From contig JAHDES010000001.1 in the NCBI GenBank assembly GCA_020628645.1, positions 62,001 through 126,000 of the forward strand: a stretch of 64,000 nucleotides of DNA. The letters are read 5' to 3'. Both the position numbers and the translations under genes were made by a program. The number at the start of each line of letters is the position of its first letter. Within the stretch, counting starts at the first letter, position 1. Source of the DNA: Saprospiraceae bacterium (GTDB lineage Bacteria > Bacteroidota > Bacteroidia > Chitinophagales > Saprospiraceae). The notes under the pieces were generated by a model that was not told where the DNA came from, did not search any database, and worked only from the letters and a program-made list of their open reading frames with translations. Positions 24,968 to 35,198 of the stretch are shown piece after piece.

Positions 24968-27900
24968 CTAGCGCACTATCAATTTTCCTATGTATTCTTT
25001 ACGATCGCCTGCACTAATTGCCTTGACAATATACAAGCCCGGTTTCATGGAAGAGAAACGCGTCATATCGTAGTATTTTTCTTGAACGCCTATTTTGTTA
25101 AAGACCTCATGACCGAGTACATCATAGACGAAAATGGATTCAATTTCTTCAGGATCGGTACCTCTATTCGGGATAATCTGGAAGGTAGATGTTTCATCCA
25201 TTGGATTTGGATAAATCAATACCGTACCATTCTTTCCTTCAGGAACGGCAGGTCGTCCAATAATATTTGTCACGGTGTTGGTAATGATTGGATCTTGATT
25301 ATCAAAATAAATCTCGGCTGTGTTATCAATGAATACGCCATCTTCTAAGTCTTCTTTTGTCTTCACCTTGAAAATGATGTAACCATGAGAAGCTGGTTCA
25401 TTCGTCAGACTATCTGGCATATCAATATTATCAAATGTCCATGTCATATGACCATCTTCTACATCTAAACGATAAGGATGACTTACCATCCCCATTACGA
25501 AAGTATTCATATCCAAATATTCAATAGGAAGTTGATCTTCTACACGAACAGTAGATACTAAAGTATTACCTACATTTTGGAAACGAATTTTATACGTAAG
25601 GGTCGTACCTGCATCAATATATCCTTCTGGCGAAACTAAAATATCATTCGGATCAATCGCACCAACTGCTTTGGCAGTTTCAGTAATAGAATTATTCGCT
25701 CCATCACAATCTGCTTCATTGCCATAAAGGGTAGCCGTTATTGAAATGTCAGTGTCAATTGGTGTAGCGGTAGAAACAGAATCTGTTACATAAATGGTTA
25801 CTGCTTCGCCTACTGCCACATCGCCTAAGACCCAACGTCGATCTTCGCCCACTTCTAAATCCCAAGGAATTGTAGCAGAAAGCGGAATCACATATTGTCC
25901 AAAATCAACAGTTAAATCAACTCCTGTTGCATCTTCTGTACCTGTATTGCGATACGTAATTGCAATAAGATTTTGGAAACCAACACGATGTGCTGTAGAA
26001 ACTAAATCTACTTCTAAATCTGGATTCGGGCATTCTGGTCGAAGCTCCACATTATTATCACAATAGGTATTTCCTACACCTGATACAACAATTGTTGTTT
26101 GATTTGCACATGATTCAGAAGCCATCCAATTATTGCTATCATCAAGATATTCAATAGTATACGTACCTGCTTCTACAACAGAAGAATAATTACCTAAGGA
26201 ATCGGTATATGCTACACGATCTCCTGGTTGAATGATGATTTTCTGATTAGCAATTGGTTTATCACCTGCATCGAATGTACAATCATCATTTTTATCATCG
26301 TATACTTTACCACAAATGATGTTACCATTGGGTTCTGTAATGGTGGTACAATTGGTCAAAGCTTGGTTTGTCAAGATTTGCTCATAACCCGAAGGCCAGT
26401 TAATGATAATAGAATCCACTTGTGTTGCATCTCCTACACCAAAAATGAGTTTCATGTCATTTTGACCACCGACACCTCCTCCAGTTTGAGAAGAAACTTC
26501 ACGCATTTGCCATACATCTTGACCATAAATATTTGCTTTGACTCTTACACGAGCACCGATTGCAGAAGCATTTGAATTCGTACCAGAAATGGTTAAACAA
26601 GCTTTTCCTTGACAATAACCTCGTTCATTTTCATAAATGAAGTTTTCATTACTTTCGTGATTGGCTACATATAAATCCATATCGCCATCATTGTCATAAT
26701 CTGCCCATGCAGCACCAAAAGATTGTCCTCCATCTTGGGTAATGGCATTGACTACTGGGGTAAAGGTGCCATCTCCATTATTCGTGTATAAGAAGTTATT
26801 TTCGTCTTGGTCGTTCGCAACAAAAAGGTCTAAGTCTCCATCGTTATCCACATCTACCCAAGAACTACCATGTGAGTTTCCAGCATCATTTACAACATCA
26901 CCAGTGGTAATTTTAGTAAAGGTGCCATCTCCATCATTTTGATAAAGGAAATTATCTTCATTGGCGGCATTTGCAACAAATAAATCTAAATAACCATCAT
27001 TATTACAATCCCCCCAACTTGCACCTACAGAATATCCACCATCATTAACGATATCACCTGTATTGATTTTAAGGAATTGTCCATTCCCCATATTTTTATA
27101 AAGGCTATTGTCAGATCCGTTTGTATTAGATACAAATAAGTCAATTAAACCGTCATTATCATAATCACCCCAAACACCATTTACAGAAAAATCTGCTTCT
27201 AAATTAATAGAAGAGTTGGTCACTTCACTAAATGTTCCATCTCCATTATTATGGTATAAACGATTGAAACGAGTAGAGAAATAATCGGCTACAAACATAT
27301 CTAAGAAACCATCGTTATCATAATCCGCCCATGCAGCACCATGTGAGTAATAAACATCATTCACTAACGGATCATTTTGGATACGGGTAAATGTGCTATT
27401 CCCATTATTACGGTATAAAAAGTTATTGAACCCAATATTATTCGCCACAAATAAATCTAAGTCGCCATCATTGTCATAATCTCCCCAAGTAGCTGACAAA
27501 GAACTCGCTACATCCGTCGCGATAGCACCAGTTGTCACTTTGGTAAACGTTCCGTCACCATTATTGTGATATAAAAGGTTAGCTTCGTCAACTTCATAGT
27601 TGGTAACGAATAAATCAACATTTCCGTCGTTATCATAGTCACCCCATGCGACTGCCCAGTTGTTGTCTGATTCACCAAGACCAATTCCTTCTGGCTTTCC
27701 GAAGGTCGAACTTGGATCATACACCATAGACAAGGTTGGTAAAGCATCACCACAAGGACGATTTCCACCCACAGATAAAGTCGTGAAGTCCCCCGGTTTA
27801 TAGTTATTATCTAATAAAAGATTAAATTTCAATCGTGCTGTATTGGACGTAATATCCGTTACGCCCACTAAGCCATCCATTCCTAATGTAGCACTCATAT

Positions 27901-30900
27901 CGGCAGCATCAATGGTATAATTACTTCCCACTAATGTAGGATCGCTAATACTCACATAAGAACCTGAGATCGGATGCTTAAATTCTGCTGTACCACTTTC
28001 GATCGTTATCGATTGATTAGCAGGAATGTCTATACTAGCAAAAACATCCACAACATTTGCTAATTTTGAACTCAACATCTCTATTTCCACACTAATAGAA
28101 TTATCACAAGGATCAAGTGGATTAGTGGTAATGAATATCTTCGTTTGTAATTCAGAAGGTTGTGGTACTAGGAATAAATCCATTTCATCTTGCTGGCAAT
28201 CATAGGTTGCTAAATCAGTAGGATAACCTGAGCAAGCATAACCTGAAGTAGCAGTAAGCGAAGACATATTACAGTCATCATATTCCACCGTTACAGTATA
28301 GGTTCTAGTTTCATTCGCTGAAAATTCACCTAGTTGGTAAAAACCATTAGCATCAGGTGTGATAGCAGAACCCCCTACCTCGGTACTTAATAAAGTCATT
28401 GCTGCGGGTATGTCTAAATTTAACCAAGCATTTGGTGCTGGAGAATTACTATTATTTTTTAGTTTAACGGTCCAGCTTGCTGTAGGGAAGTTTCCATCCA
28501 CATATTGTAAAGTCGTACTTACTTTCATTTGTGCTGGATAGTATTTCAAGTAATCTGCACCACCCGATTTTTCATTCGTGATTCCTCCACCTAGTTTCGC
28601 TATTTCTTTAAAATTCATATAGTAGCGAACAGGTAAATTAGCAGAAGGATTAACATCACAATCTGGTTCTAAAGTAACATATACATAGCCTTGATACCCA
28701 TCATCACTGAGTGGAACTGTTCCGCCATTATCTTCATATAAGGCATCCATATCATAATAGACATCCTGTCCAACTTGGCTTGATATAGCTACTGGATTGA
28801 CCACGACATCTTGAGTTGTACCTAATGCTTTATTATTTCTAAAGCGGAAATAAGTATTGGTAACCGTATAGCCTTCTGGAATATTGACCCGTAATTGATT
28901 AAAACGAGACCAATTTCTATATTCATAAGGAAACGGATTTCCTCCTGCTGGACTTGTACCCACATAAGCAAAAAAGCCTTGTTGTACTTCCACATCACAG
29001 TCGGTAATATTGTATTGATTAGAGCCCCAGCTATGATAATTATACCCTACAAACGTAATATTCCCAGCACGATAATCACACTGATAGACTGTACCATCTG
29101 CTTGGTCACTCACCCAAAGATCATTGGGGAAAGTAATTTGTTCAATTTGCGTACCTACATTTCCTGTTACTCGATAAGTTGCTGTTAAAGTTACTTCATC
29201 ATCATTGTCAAAAATAAAACCTGTTAATGCACTACATCCACTTGATAAAGTAGCAGGACTATAATCAAAATCGACGGTTAAATCAGTTCCAGATGTTGCA
29301 CTTGAATAAGCTACATTATTACAAGTAATCGTACTTCCTGAGGAAGCATCATATATTTCGACGGAAGCAGATAAAATTTCTAATTTATCTCCAAATTCAT
29401 TAATTCTTGATTGAGAATAACCATGTGTAAAAGTAGGAGACGAGCCTGATGTTTTTACAGTACCAAAGAATACCGTATTGAAGGTATCATTTTCCATCAC
29501 ACGATTCGTCTTAATTTTCGTCATATCCAATGAACCACTCGCATCTGCATAACCATCTGCATCATTATCTGGTGCGCCAAATGTGGTACGTTCTACATCA
29601 AAAGATAAGTTTCTCATACCATGTGCACAAGGACTAGGACAATGGATATAAGAATCTACACTTTCATAACAAGAATACGGTAAATGATGTGGGCTAGGAC
29701 AACTACTATCTGCGATATAAAACATTTGCATTCCTACAGTTACAATCTTACTACCCGATAACTGACTACAATCTACTGTTAAATCCAAGTCAAAAATAGA
29801 ATACGTCAAATTAGTGAACGCCATCGACCACGGATAAATAGCCGTGAGTTCTCTTGTGCTACTATTATAGGTCACAGATGATGGTGTCCAAGTTGTATTA
29901 TTTTTTTTCCAATTTAAATCAGTTGATGTACCACTCCAAACTAAGCCTACAGGAATATCAAAAATAACCTCAAAATAAGGGTTCGTTCCTTCAGGCATAT
30001 TAAAATAACCACTTGTTATTTCAAAAGTAAAATTACCCGTTTGAGCATCGGACAAATCACTAGGCGATTCTCCTGTAATGGACATATTTTTTTCTAATCG
30101 AGGCGAACCCACCCCAGATTTTGTATACGTTTTGCTGTTACACATATCGGTATAGTCCATACCGTAATCCCATTCATATAAATCAATATCACTACAATAA
30201 GGCGCATCACAAGTATAGGAATCCCAATTGAGGGTCAAAGTCGCACCAGGTTGGATAGTAGGTAAGTTAATCTCAAATTTGCTGACAGGATTTTCACCTA
30301 AACAAGCAGGTTGCAAATTATTATAAGTCGTAAAAGGGGTGACGCTAACATCTGTAGCTGCTCCCATTGAATAAGTAACACTAGTTTCATCTAAACGTGT
30401 ATTACTCCATTGACGCCCAATATCAATATACAATACAATTTCATTGGCAGGACCAGAACCATTATTGGTAATCGTTAATGTTTCTGGATTTGCCCCATCA
30501 AAACAGGTATTAAAATTCGGTGTAGGTGTTACACTTAGGCTAGGTGCAAATAATTCGATAGTCGTATACGGATATTTGGTATTACTAGCTGTGGTTTGTC
30601 CATCGCATCCCCAGTAAGCCGTTATTTCAGAACGATCACTATCACAACCTGATGCAGTAACAGTTTGCGTAAATATAATTTGCTCATTTTGTTCAAAATA
30701 GCCATCGCCATCACCAAAACCACTAATATCTGCACTAGAAAAAGTAATTTCGTTGGTAGATGGATTGAGCGTTCCAATATCTACTGCATCTAATGTTATA
30801 TTAGATCCTTCTACATCTCCCACAACAAAGCTTGATACGGAACCATATCCCCCATTAACAATTGTTACTGTACGGGTAAAAGTTTCTCCTACAAAAACTT

Positions 30901-31576
30901 CACTTGACATAGGCGTTACTGTTACTACGCTCAATGCCGCATACAAAATATTATAGGAATCCGTTTGATCAGCATCTGAGCCTCCATTATGACTTACAGT
31001 TACAGTATTTGTAAAAACAGTACCTGCTTGAAAAGCCGTCATAGCAGCAAATCCAGCACTTAAATTAAAATCAAAACTGACTACGCCTTCATCGGGCACA
31101 TTATCAGTAGTGAAGCTTAGTGTTGACCCAGAAGTATTCGTTGCAGTTACATTATAAGATGATGTTTCTGTCAATCCTCCTTCATAGACCATACCTGTAG
31201 GTAATGCTACACTTACTTGCACACCACTAATTGTACTACCAGAATTATTGGTAAATTCAACGGTGAAGCTTTCTATATCTCCACAAGTGGTTACTTCCGT
31301 TGGAATAGTATGATTAAATGAAATATCTTGAGCATTGGCTGAAAAGCTACTCAAAATGACAATCAATAAACCTAAGAAAAAATAATAAATATCTGGAATT
31401 TCTGATTTCATCAAAGGAATTTTAGATTCCTTTGAGTTTGAAGCTTCTAACTCATAACTACTTTGCGTCGGTCGCATCTTTTCAGTTGTCGATATAGGAC
31501 GACCTGCTTGAACGCTACGCTCTTCTGCTTCAATGGATAAAATGTTCTGTTGATTTTTTTGTAAGATTTGATGCAT
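24968..31576 (-). CDS. Giant T9SS cargo: repeat domains, seven FG-GAP/VCBS repeats, ASPIC/UnbV, SdrD-like, DUF11-type and type A sorting domain
   Basis: The frame is open for 2202 codons from 31576. A typical signal peptide (MKSEIPDIYYFFLGLLIVIL, ending SSFSANA) begins only at residue 56, so the real start may be the ATG at 31411. Residues to ~1300 are beta-sandwich repeats of DUF11/CARDB type, rich in Cys. About 1305-1640 are seven Ca-binding repeats (WGDYDNDGDLDLFVAN), one of them altered (DCNNDG). An ASPIC/UnbV segment follows (SGTNSNASAIGARVRV, IIINWPSG), then an SdrD-B-like carrier (GKVYDDKNDDCTF), a DUF11-like domain (TLTYKIRFQNVGNT) and a C-terminal sorting domain (LIYPNPMDETSTF ... 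LYIVKA ... GKLIVR). It is a secreted or surface-attached protein whose ligand is unknown. Confidence 0.85.
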   Translation of the reverse strand: MHQILQKNQQNILSIEAEERSVQAGRPISTTEKMRPTQSSYELEASNSKESKIPLMKSEIPDIYYFFLGLLIVILSSFSANAQDISFNHTIPTEVTTCGDIESFTVEFTNNSGSTISGVQVSVALPTGMVYEGGLTETSSYNVTATNTSGSTLSFTTDNVPDEGVVSFDFNLSAGFAAMTAFQAGTVFTNTVTVSHNGGSDADQTDSYNILYAALSVVTVTPMSSEVFVGETFTRTVTIVNGGYGSVSSFVVGDVEGSNITLDAVDIGTLNPSTNEITFSSADISGFGDGDGYFEQNEQIIFTQTVTASGCDSDRSEITAYWGCDGQTTASNTKYPYTTIELFAPSLSVTPTPNFNTCFDGANPETLTITNNGSGPANEIVLYIDIGRQWSNTRLDETSVTYSMGAATDVSVTPFTTYNNLQPACLGENPVSKFEINLPTIQPGATLTLNWDSYTCDAPYCSDIDLYEWDYGMDYTDMCNSKTYTKSGVGSPRLEKNMSITGESPSDLSDAQTGNFTFEITSGYFNMPEGTNPYFEVIFDIPVGLVWSGTSTDLNWKKNNTTWTPSSVTYNSSTRELTAIYPWSMAFTNLTYSIFDLDLTVDCSQLSGSKIVTVGMQMFYIADSSCPSPHHLPYSCYESVDSYIHCPSPCAHGMRNLSFDVERTTFGAPDNDADGYADASGSLDMTKIKTNRVMENDTFNTVFFGTVKTSGSSPTFTHGYSQSRINEFGDKLEILSASVEIYDASSGSTITCNNVAYSSATSGTDLTVDFDYSPATLSSGCSALTGFIFDNDDEVTLTATYRVTGNVGTQIEQITFPNDLWVSDQADGTVYQCDYRAGNITFVGYNYHSWGSNQYNITDCDVEVQQGFFAYVGTSPAGGNPFPYEYRNWSRFNQLRVNIPEGYTVTNTYFRFRNNKALGTTQDVVVNPVAISSQVGQDVYYDMDALYEDNGGTVPLSDDGYQGYVYVTLEPDCDVNPSANLPVRYYMNFKEIAKLGGGITNEKSGGADYLKYYPAQMKVSTTLQYVDGNFPTASWTVKLKNNSNSPAPNAWLNLDIPAAMTLLSTEVGGSAITPDANGFYQLGEFSANETRTYTVTVEYDDCNMSSLTATSGYACSGYPTDLATYDCQQDEMDLFLVPQPSELQTKIFITTNPLDPCDNSISVEIEMLSSKLANVVDVFASIDIPANQSITIESGTAEFKHPISGSYVSISDPTLVGSNYTIDAADMSATLGMDGLVGVTDITSNTARLKFNLLLDNNYKPGDFTTLSVGGNRPCGDALPTLSMVYDPSSTFGKPEGIGLGESDNNWAVAWGDYDNDGNVDLFVTNYEVDEANLLYHNNGDGTFTKVTTGAIATDVASSLSATWGDYDNDGDLDLFVANNIGFNNFLYRNNGNSTFTRIQNDPLVNDVYYSHGAAWADYDNDGFLDMFVADYFSTRFNRLYHNNGDGTFSEVTNSSINLEADFSVNGVWGDYDNDGLIDLFVSNTNGSDNSLYKNMGNGQFLKINTGDIVNDGGYSVGASWGDCNNDGYLDLFVANAANEDNFLYQNDGDGTFTKITTGDVVNDAGNSHGSSWVDVDNDGDLDLFVANDQDENNFLYTNNGDGTFTPVVNAITQDGGQSFGAAWADYDNDGDMDLYVANHESNENFIYENERGYCQGKACLTISGTNSNASAIGARVRVKANIYGQDVWQMREVSSQTGGGVGGQNDMKLIFGVGDATQVDSIIINWPSGYEQILTNQALTNCTTITEPNGNIICGKVYDDKNDDCTFDAGDKPIANQKIIIQPGDRVAYTDSLGNYSSVVEAGTYTIEYLDDSNNWMASESCANQTTIVVSGVGNTYCDNNVELRPECPNPDLEVDLVSTAHRVGFQNLIAITYRNTGTEDATGVDLTVDFGQYVIPLSATIPWDLEVGEDRRWVLGDVAVGEAVTIYVTDSVSTATPIDTDISITATLYGNEADCDGANNSITETAKAVGAIDPNDILVSPEGYIDAGTTLTYKIRFQNVGNTLVSTVRVEDQLPIEYLDMNTFVMGMVSHPYRLDVEDGHMTWTFDNIDMPDSLTNEPASHGYIIFKVKTKEDLEDGVFIDNTAEIYFDNQDPIITNTVTNIIGRPAVPEGKNGTVLIYPNPMDETSTFQIIPNRGTDPEEIESIFVYDVLGHEVFNKIGVQEKYYDMTRFSSMKPGLYIVKAISAGDRKEYIGKLIVR

Positions 31577-31972
31577 ATAAATCAGCTTTTAGTTTATAAC
31601 TTTTTAAGTAGTAACTAATTTTTAGCCGATTTACAAAAGTCTGCTTTTCAACACTTTAAGGTTTAAAACATACTATATTTATTCTCAAAATGAGAAAATT
31701 TATGTTTTTGAGAGGAATATTTATTCTAAAATATATCTATCTCATTTAATACGTTCAATTGTTAATTTTTTAAATTATTCTAGCTGTCTTAGAAAAAAAT
31801 AGTATTTTCGATTTGATCTAATAGTTTATACCAAAAATAGCCTTACCTTTGTTAGCTATTCATTGGATAATAAATATCTATTGAGAAAACTAAACCACGA
31901 ACTGTTTGATTAACTTATTTCCCACAACTATTTGGGGGTTTTCATTAATTAAGCAACTAACAACACAAGATT
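31577..31972. other. Divergent intergenic region, giant cargo gene and bactofilin gene
   Basis: 396 nt, A+T-rich, no coding capacity. TACCTTTG at 31844-31851 fits the -7 consensus on the plus strand and could serve bactofilin with a leader of about 115 nt, but no -33 TTG sits at the usual spacing. Nothing else is recognisable. Confidence 0.4.
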
Positions 31973-32425
31973 ATGTGGAATAATAAGAAAAAAGATACAC
32001 CTCAAAAAAATACAATCATCCCTTCTGCTGGTACACCTTCTTTAAACAGTATTGTACAGGGTACTAACTTGGAGGGAACAATCTCTGCTGAGAGTGATAT
32101 TCGTATTGATGGTACCATTAAAGGTTCACTCACTTGTAAAGCAAAAGTTATCATTGGTCCAACTGGTTATGTAGATGGTGAAATTCAGTGCGCCAATTCT
32201 TTAATTGAAGGACGCTTTGTCGGTACACTTCAAGTAAGCAACTTGCTACATATCAAAGAAACAGCGGATGTAAACGGCGATATTTCAACTGGAAAATTAA
32301 TTGTTGAACCTGGTGCTGTATTTAATGTCTCCTGTAATATGAGTAATAAATCAGGTAATGGAAGTGTTGCTTCCACAAAAGAAGCTAAAAATATTGTCAA
32401 AAAAGCCGCCAAAGTCAACGGATAA
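31973..32425 (+). CDS. Bactofilin (polymer-forming cytoskeletal protein)
   Basis: The 150-aa protein has the bactofilin core of short beta-helical repeats: GTNLEGTISAESDIRIDGTI, GSLTCKAKVIIGPTGYVDGE, IQCANSLIEGRFVGTLQV and LHIKETADVNGDISTGKLIV. Low-complexity ends (KKKDTPQKNTI and KSGNGSVASTKEAKNIVKKA) flank it. Bactofilins polymerise without nucleotides and position envelope enzymes. Its end overlaps the start region of the next gene (AtpZ-like) in another frame, so the two are probably translationally coupled. Confidence 0.9.
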   Translation: MWNNKKKDTPQKNTIIPSAGTPSLNSIVQGTNLEGTISAESDIRIDGTIKGSLTCKAKVIIGPTGYVDGEIQCANSLIEGRFVGTLQVSNLLHIKETADVNGDISTGKLIVEPGAVFNVSCNMSNKSGNGSVASTKEAKNIVKKAAKVNG

Positions 32426-32636
32426 GCAGACCTCACCGAAAAAGAAACTGAATCCTGCTTTAAAATATTCAGGGATGGCTGTGCAAATGGCGATCACGAT
32501 ATTCATTGCTATTTATTTAGGTAAATGGGTGGATAATTATTTTCAAACGGAGAAACCTTATTTTGTTCTCCTTTTTTCTATTGTATTTTTAGCAGGAATT
32601 CTTTATTCAATTATTCGACAGGTCAGCAATGATTAA
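32358..32636 (+). CDS. AtpZ/AtpI-family small membrane protein
   Basis: The 92-aa protein has the AtpZ core, LKYSGMAVQMAITIFIAIYL, then GKWVDNYFQTEKPYFVLLF and a second helix ending SIIRQVSND. In the family these proteins help assemble or supply Mg to the F1F0 ATP synthase. The ATG at 32358 gives 68 nt of overlap with bactofilin; a TTG start at 32394 would reduce it to 32 nt and fits the usual family length better. It is followed after 6 nt by another membrane gene, but atpB is not there. Confidence 0.8.
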   Translation: MEVLLPQKKLKILSKKPPKSTDKQTSPKKKLNPALKYSGMAVQMAITIFIAIYLGKWVDNYFQTEKPYFVLLFSIVFLAGILYSIIRQVSND

Positions 32637-32642
32637 TACGCT

Positions 32643-33032
32643 ATGGAAACCAAAACCTTTTACACTCAATTAAGTCTCGTCACCATTTTTACTGTACTTA
32701 GCTTATTGGGCATGCATACCTTCCCTCAAGTGGCAGCTTATGCTCCTTTTTCATGGATTTGTATTGGATTTTTTGTTGTCTTTAGTGTGCTAATTTATAC
32801 CCTTGGAAAACGAACGGCTGTAAGTGAAGATCGAAATGCCTTCAGTCGATTGGCGTTGGGTTCGATTGGAGGAAAAATGTTTTTATCTGTTTTTCTAGTA
32901 ATGCTTTACTACCAATTAGCGCAGCCTGAATCTAAGTTTTTTCTACTTTCTTTTTTTATTGTTTACTTGGTGTATACCATTTTTGAGACGTATGTCTTAA
33001 TGCGATTGAGTAAAGAAGGGAACAAAACTTAA
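32643..33032 (+). CDS. Small four-TM membrane protein, ATP-synthase-operon type
   Basis: The 129-aa protein has four hydrophobic segments (about 8-26, 33-52, 74-92 and 97-118) and the charged loop KRTAVSEDRNAFSRL. In Bacteroidota genomes a protein of this kind commonly lies between atpZ and atpB and resembles AtpI in size and topology, although sequence evidence for a specific role is lacking. Here the next gene is on the opposite strand 7 nt later, so the usual atpB continuation is missing. Confidence 0.65.
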   Translation: METKTFYTQLSLVTIFTVLSLLGMHTFPQVAAYAPFSWICIGFFVVFSVLIYTLGKRTAVSEDRNAFSRLALGSIGGKMFLSVFLVMLYYQLAQPESKFFLLSFFIVYLVYTIFETYVLMRLSKEGNKT

Positions 33033-33039
33033 TTTTTTA

Positions 33040-35097
33040 CTACTGCGCTTGCTGATAATATTGCTGCGCTTTGGCAGGGTCAATGGATTTATAAATATCG
33101 CCAAGCGAGCGATTGATATAGCCTTTATTTTCTTCACTGTCCGTATGTTGTAAGGCTTGTTCCATGTAACGAATGGCTTCCGTCGTATTGTTCATACGCG
33201 CATAAGCTAAACCCACAAAATATTCATATTTACTTTTATCGGAGGTGTAGGGAATCGCTTTTTTAAAGTAATCCAAGGCGCGTTGATGTTGATTTTGATT
33301 CCCATAATATTTACCTGCTTCTTCATACACAAAAGCAATATTTTCATCAACAGATTTGGGATCTAAGGCAATCGTTTTTAATTGTTCAAATTGTTGAACT
33401 GCTTCTGTAAATTGTTGATTGTCTCGGTAAGAAAGCGCTAAGTTTTGAATTGCATCTCTATAATCGGGATCTATACGTAGGGCTTGTTCATAAAATGAAA
33501 CTGCCTTTGGATACTCTTTCAAATAATTGTGCGCATTTCCTAATAATAGATAAGCGTTTTTATAATTAGGATGAATTTCAACTGCTTTATTTAAATGAGG
33601 AATCGCTTCTCGAAGAATAGCTTGTTTTTTCGTTTCATCTTTTTCTTTTGTCGCAGATGCAATAAGTTCTCCACCTACTGAATTTTGTAGTTTTGCACTA
33701 TTGACAGACACATCTACATCTGTCGTAAAAAGGGTATAATTATCTTTCCAATCAAAATTTCGATCTATCGTTTTTATACTAAACAAAAGCACCACAATTC
33801 CTAAAATACCGAATACAGGATACAATTGCTTTACACTCAATTGCTTCTTTTTTGCTGAAATTCGTCCCAAACGATACAATAAAACAGCAATAATCAAACA
33901 AAAACCAACCGACGGCATAAAAATCAAGCGTTCAGCCATATTTGTGCCGATAGGAAATAGAATATTAGAAACAATAAAAAGTGTACCGAGATAATACAAA
34001 ATTCCAAAACTGACCACATCTTTCTTTGGTAAACGAATTAAGGCATAGATCAATAAGCCGACATGAGATAATAAACCTAAAAGTGCTACAGGATTAGAAA
34101 AACTCATAATTCCAATATGCCGTGGATAATAATCATGCGTCAAAGGATGCGGTACAAAAAGGAGTTGAATATATTTCCAAAGCGTATAAAAAATAGTAGC
34201 TAAACGTTCGGAAACATCAAAGGGTACATATTGATTACCTACTACTTTTACATAAGGATTATTCATTAGTTCTAGTGGTGGCTCACCTATTCCACCTCCA
34301 ATAATAGAAGCTCGTATGGCAACAAAAGCAATGGCACTAAGGACTAAAGGCCCCACATATTTTAAACTTATATTCCAATTTTCATTGGTAAAATAAACAT
34401 AGATCAAAGGAATCACTCCTAAAAAAGTAATGGCATTTTCTTTTGAAAAAAGCGTCAGAAAGAAAATAATCGCCGCCCAAATAATAGATAAATTATTTTT
34501 CTCTTTATAAGCTTTCCAGCAAAAATAAGCAGTTGCTAAGGCTCCTAATAAGGCAATAATTTCATCCCGTCCTTTAATATTAGCAACAGCTTCTGTATGT
34601 ATGGGATGTACTGCAAAAAGTAGGGTCGCAGCAAGGGCTACAAATATGGCATAAATTGGCTTATGCTGCTCACTTAAAAGTTGTAATAAAAGAATGTAAA
34701 GCAACATACATGTCAGGGCATAAAATAGGATATTGATGAGATGACCCATAAATGGATTTTGTCCAAATAATTGCACTTCTATCGCAAACAAAACCAAGGT
34801 CAAGGGGCGATAACGACCTCCTGATACTAATTGAGCTTTTCCAGCTTCTTTGAAAAATCCCCGAAAGGTATCGTAGCGCAAAATATCAGGAATTCCTGCA
34901 ATTCCTTTTAAGGTATATTCATTATCTGTAATGACAATGGCATCATCCTGTGTGTAATCATGTGTAAGAGTATTGGCATAAAGCACAAAACAAAGTATCG
35001 CAATGAAGGCTAAATGAAGATTGGTATTGAAAAACCATGTAGGACTTTTCTTCTTGGAGGTTGGTTTCTTTGTCGTCTGTTTTTTTGGCTTTGCCAT
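33040..35097 (-). CDS. TMTC-like GT-C membrane protein with C-terminal TPR repeats
   Basis: The 685-aa protein has a basic, Lys-rich N-terminus (KPKKQTTKKPTSKKK), then about 10-12 membrane helices (about 25-440). A first lumenal loop contains the acidic pair typical of GT-C enzymes, THDYTQDDAIVI. The C-terminal ~220 residues are TPR units (KAVEIHPNYKNAYLLLGNAH, KAVSFYEQALRIDPDYRDAI, TEAIRYMEQALQHT). This order, GT-C plus TPR, is that of the TMTC/DUF1736 family, whose eukaryotic members transfer mannose to protein. A protein glycosylation role is therefore plausible but unproven; the donor and target are unknown. Confidence 0.75.
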   Translation of the reverse strand: MAKPKKQTTKKPTSKKKSPTWFFNTNLHLAFIAILCFVLYANTLTHDYTQDDAIVITDNEYTLKGIAGIPDILRYDTFRGFFKEAGKAQLVSGGRYRPLTLVLFAIEVQLFGQNPFMGHLINILFYALTCMLLYILLLQLLSEQHKPIYAIFVALAATLLFAVHPIHTEAVANIKGRDEIIALLGALATAYFCWKAYKEKNNLSIIWAAIIFFLTLFSKENAITFLGVIPLIYVYFTNENWNISLKYVGPLVLSAIAFVAIRASIIGGGIGEPPLELMNNPYVKVVGNQYVPFDVSERLATIFYTLWKYIQLLFVPHPLTHDYYPRHIGIMSFSNPVALLGLLSHVGLLIYALIRLPKKDVVSFGILYYLGTLFIVSNILFPIGTNMAERLIFMPSVGFCLIIAVLLYRLGRISAKKKQLSVKQLYPVFGILGIVVLLFSIKTIDRNFDWKDNYTLFTTDVDVSVNSAKLQNSVGGELIASATKEKDETKKQAILREAIPHLNKAVEIHPNYKNAYLLLGNAHNYLKEYPKAVSFYEQALRIDPDYRDAIQNLALSYRDNQQFTEAVQQFEQLKTIALDPKSVDENIAFVYEEAGKYYGNQNQHQRALDYFKKAIPYTSDKSKYEYFVGLAYARMNNTTEAIRYMEQALQHTDSEENKGYINRSLGDIYKSIDPAKAQQYYQQAQ

Positions 35098-35198
35098 GTG
35101 GTAATTCGATAGTTAGAATGAAATATTAATGTGAAACATCAATTTTCCATTTTTATTTTCATTTTAATTGAATTAATCCCTCCTCTATACTTAAAAAT

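Noticed and set aside
26600-27700. Periodic repeats that could be a CRISPR array
   Set aside because: The repeats are about 156 nt apart, vary in sequence and keep an open reading frame; they encode FG-GAP/VCBS protein repeats.
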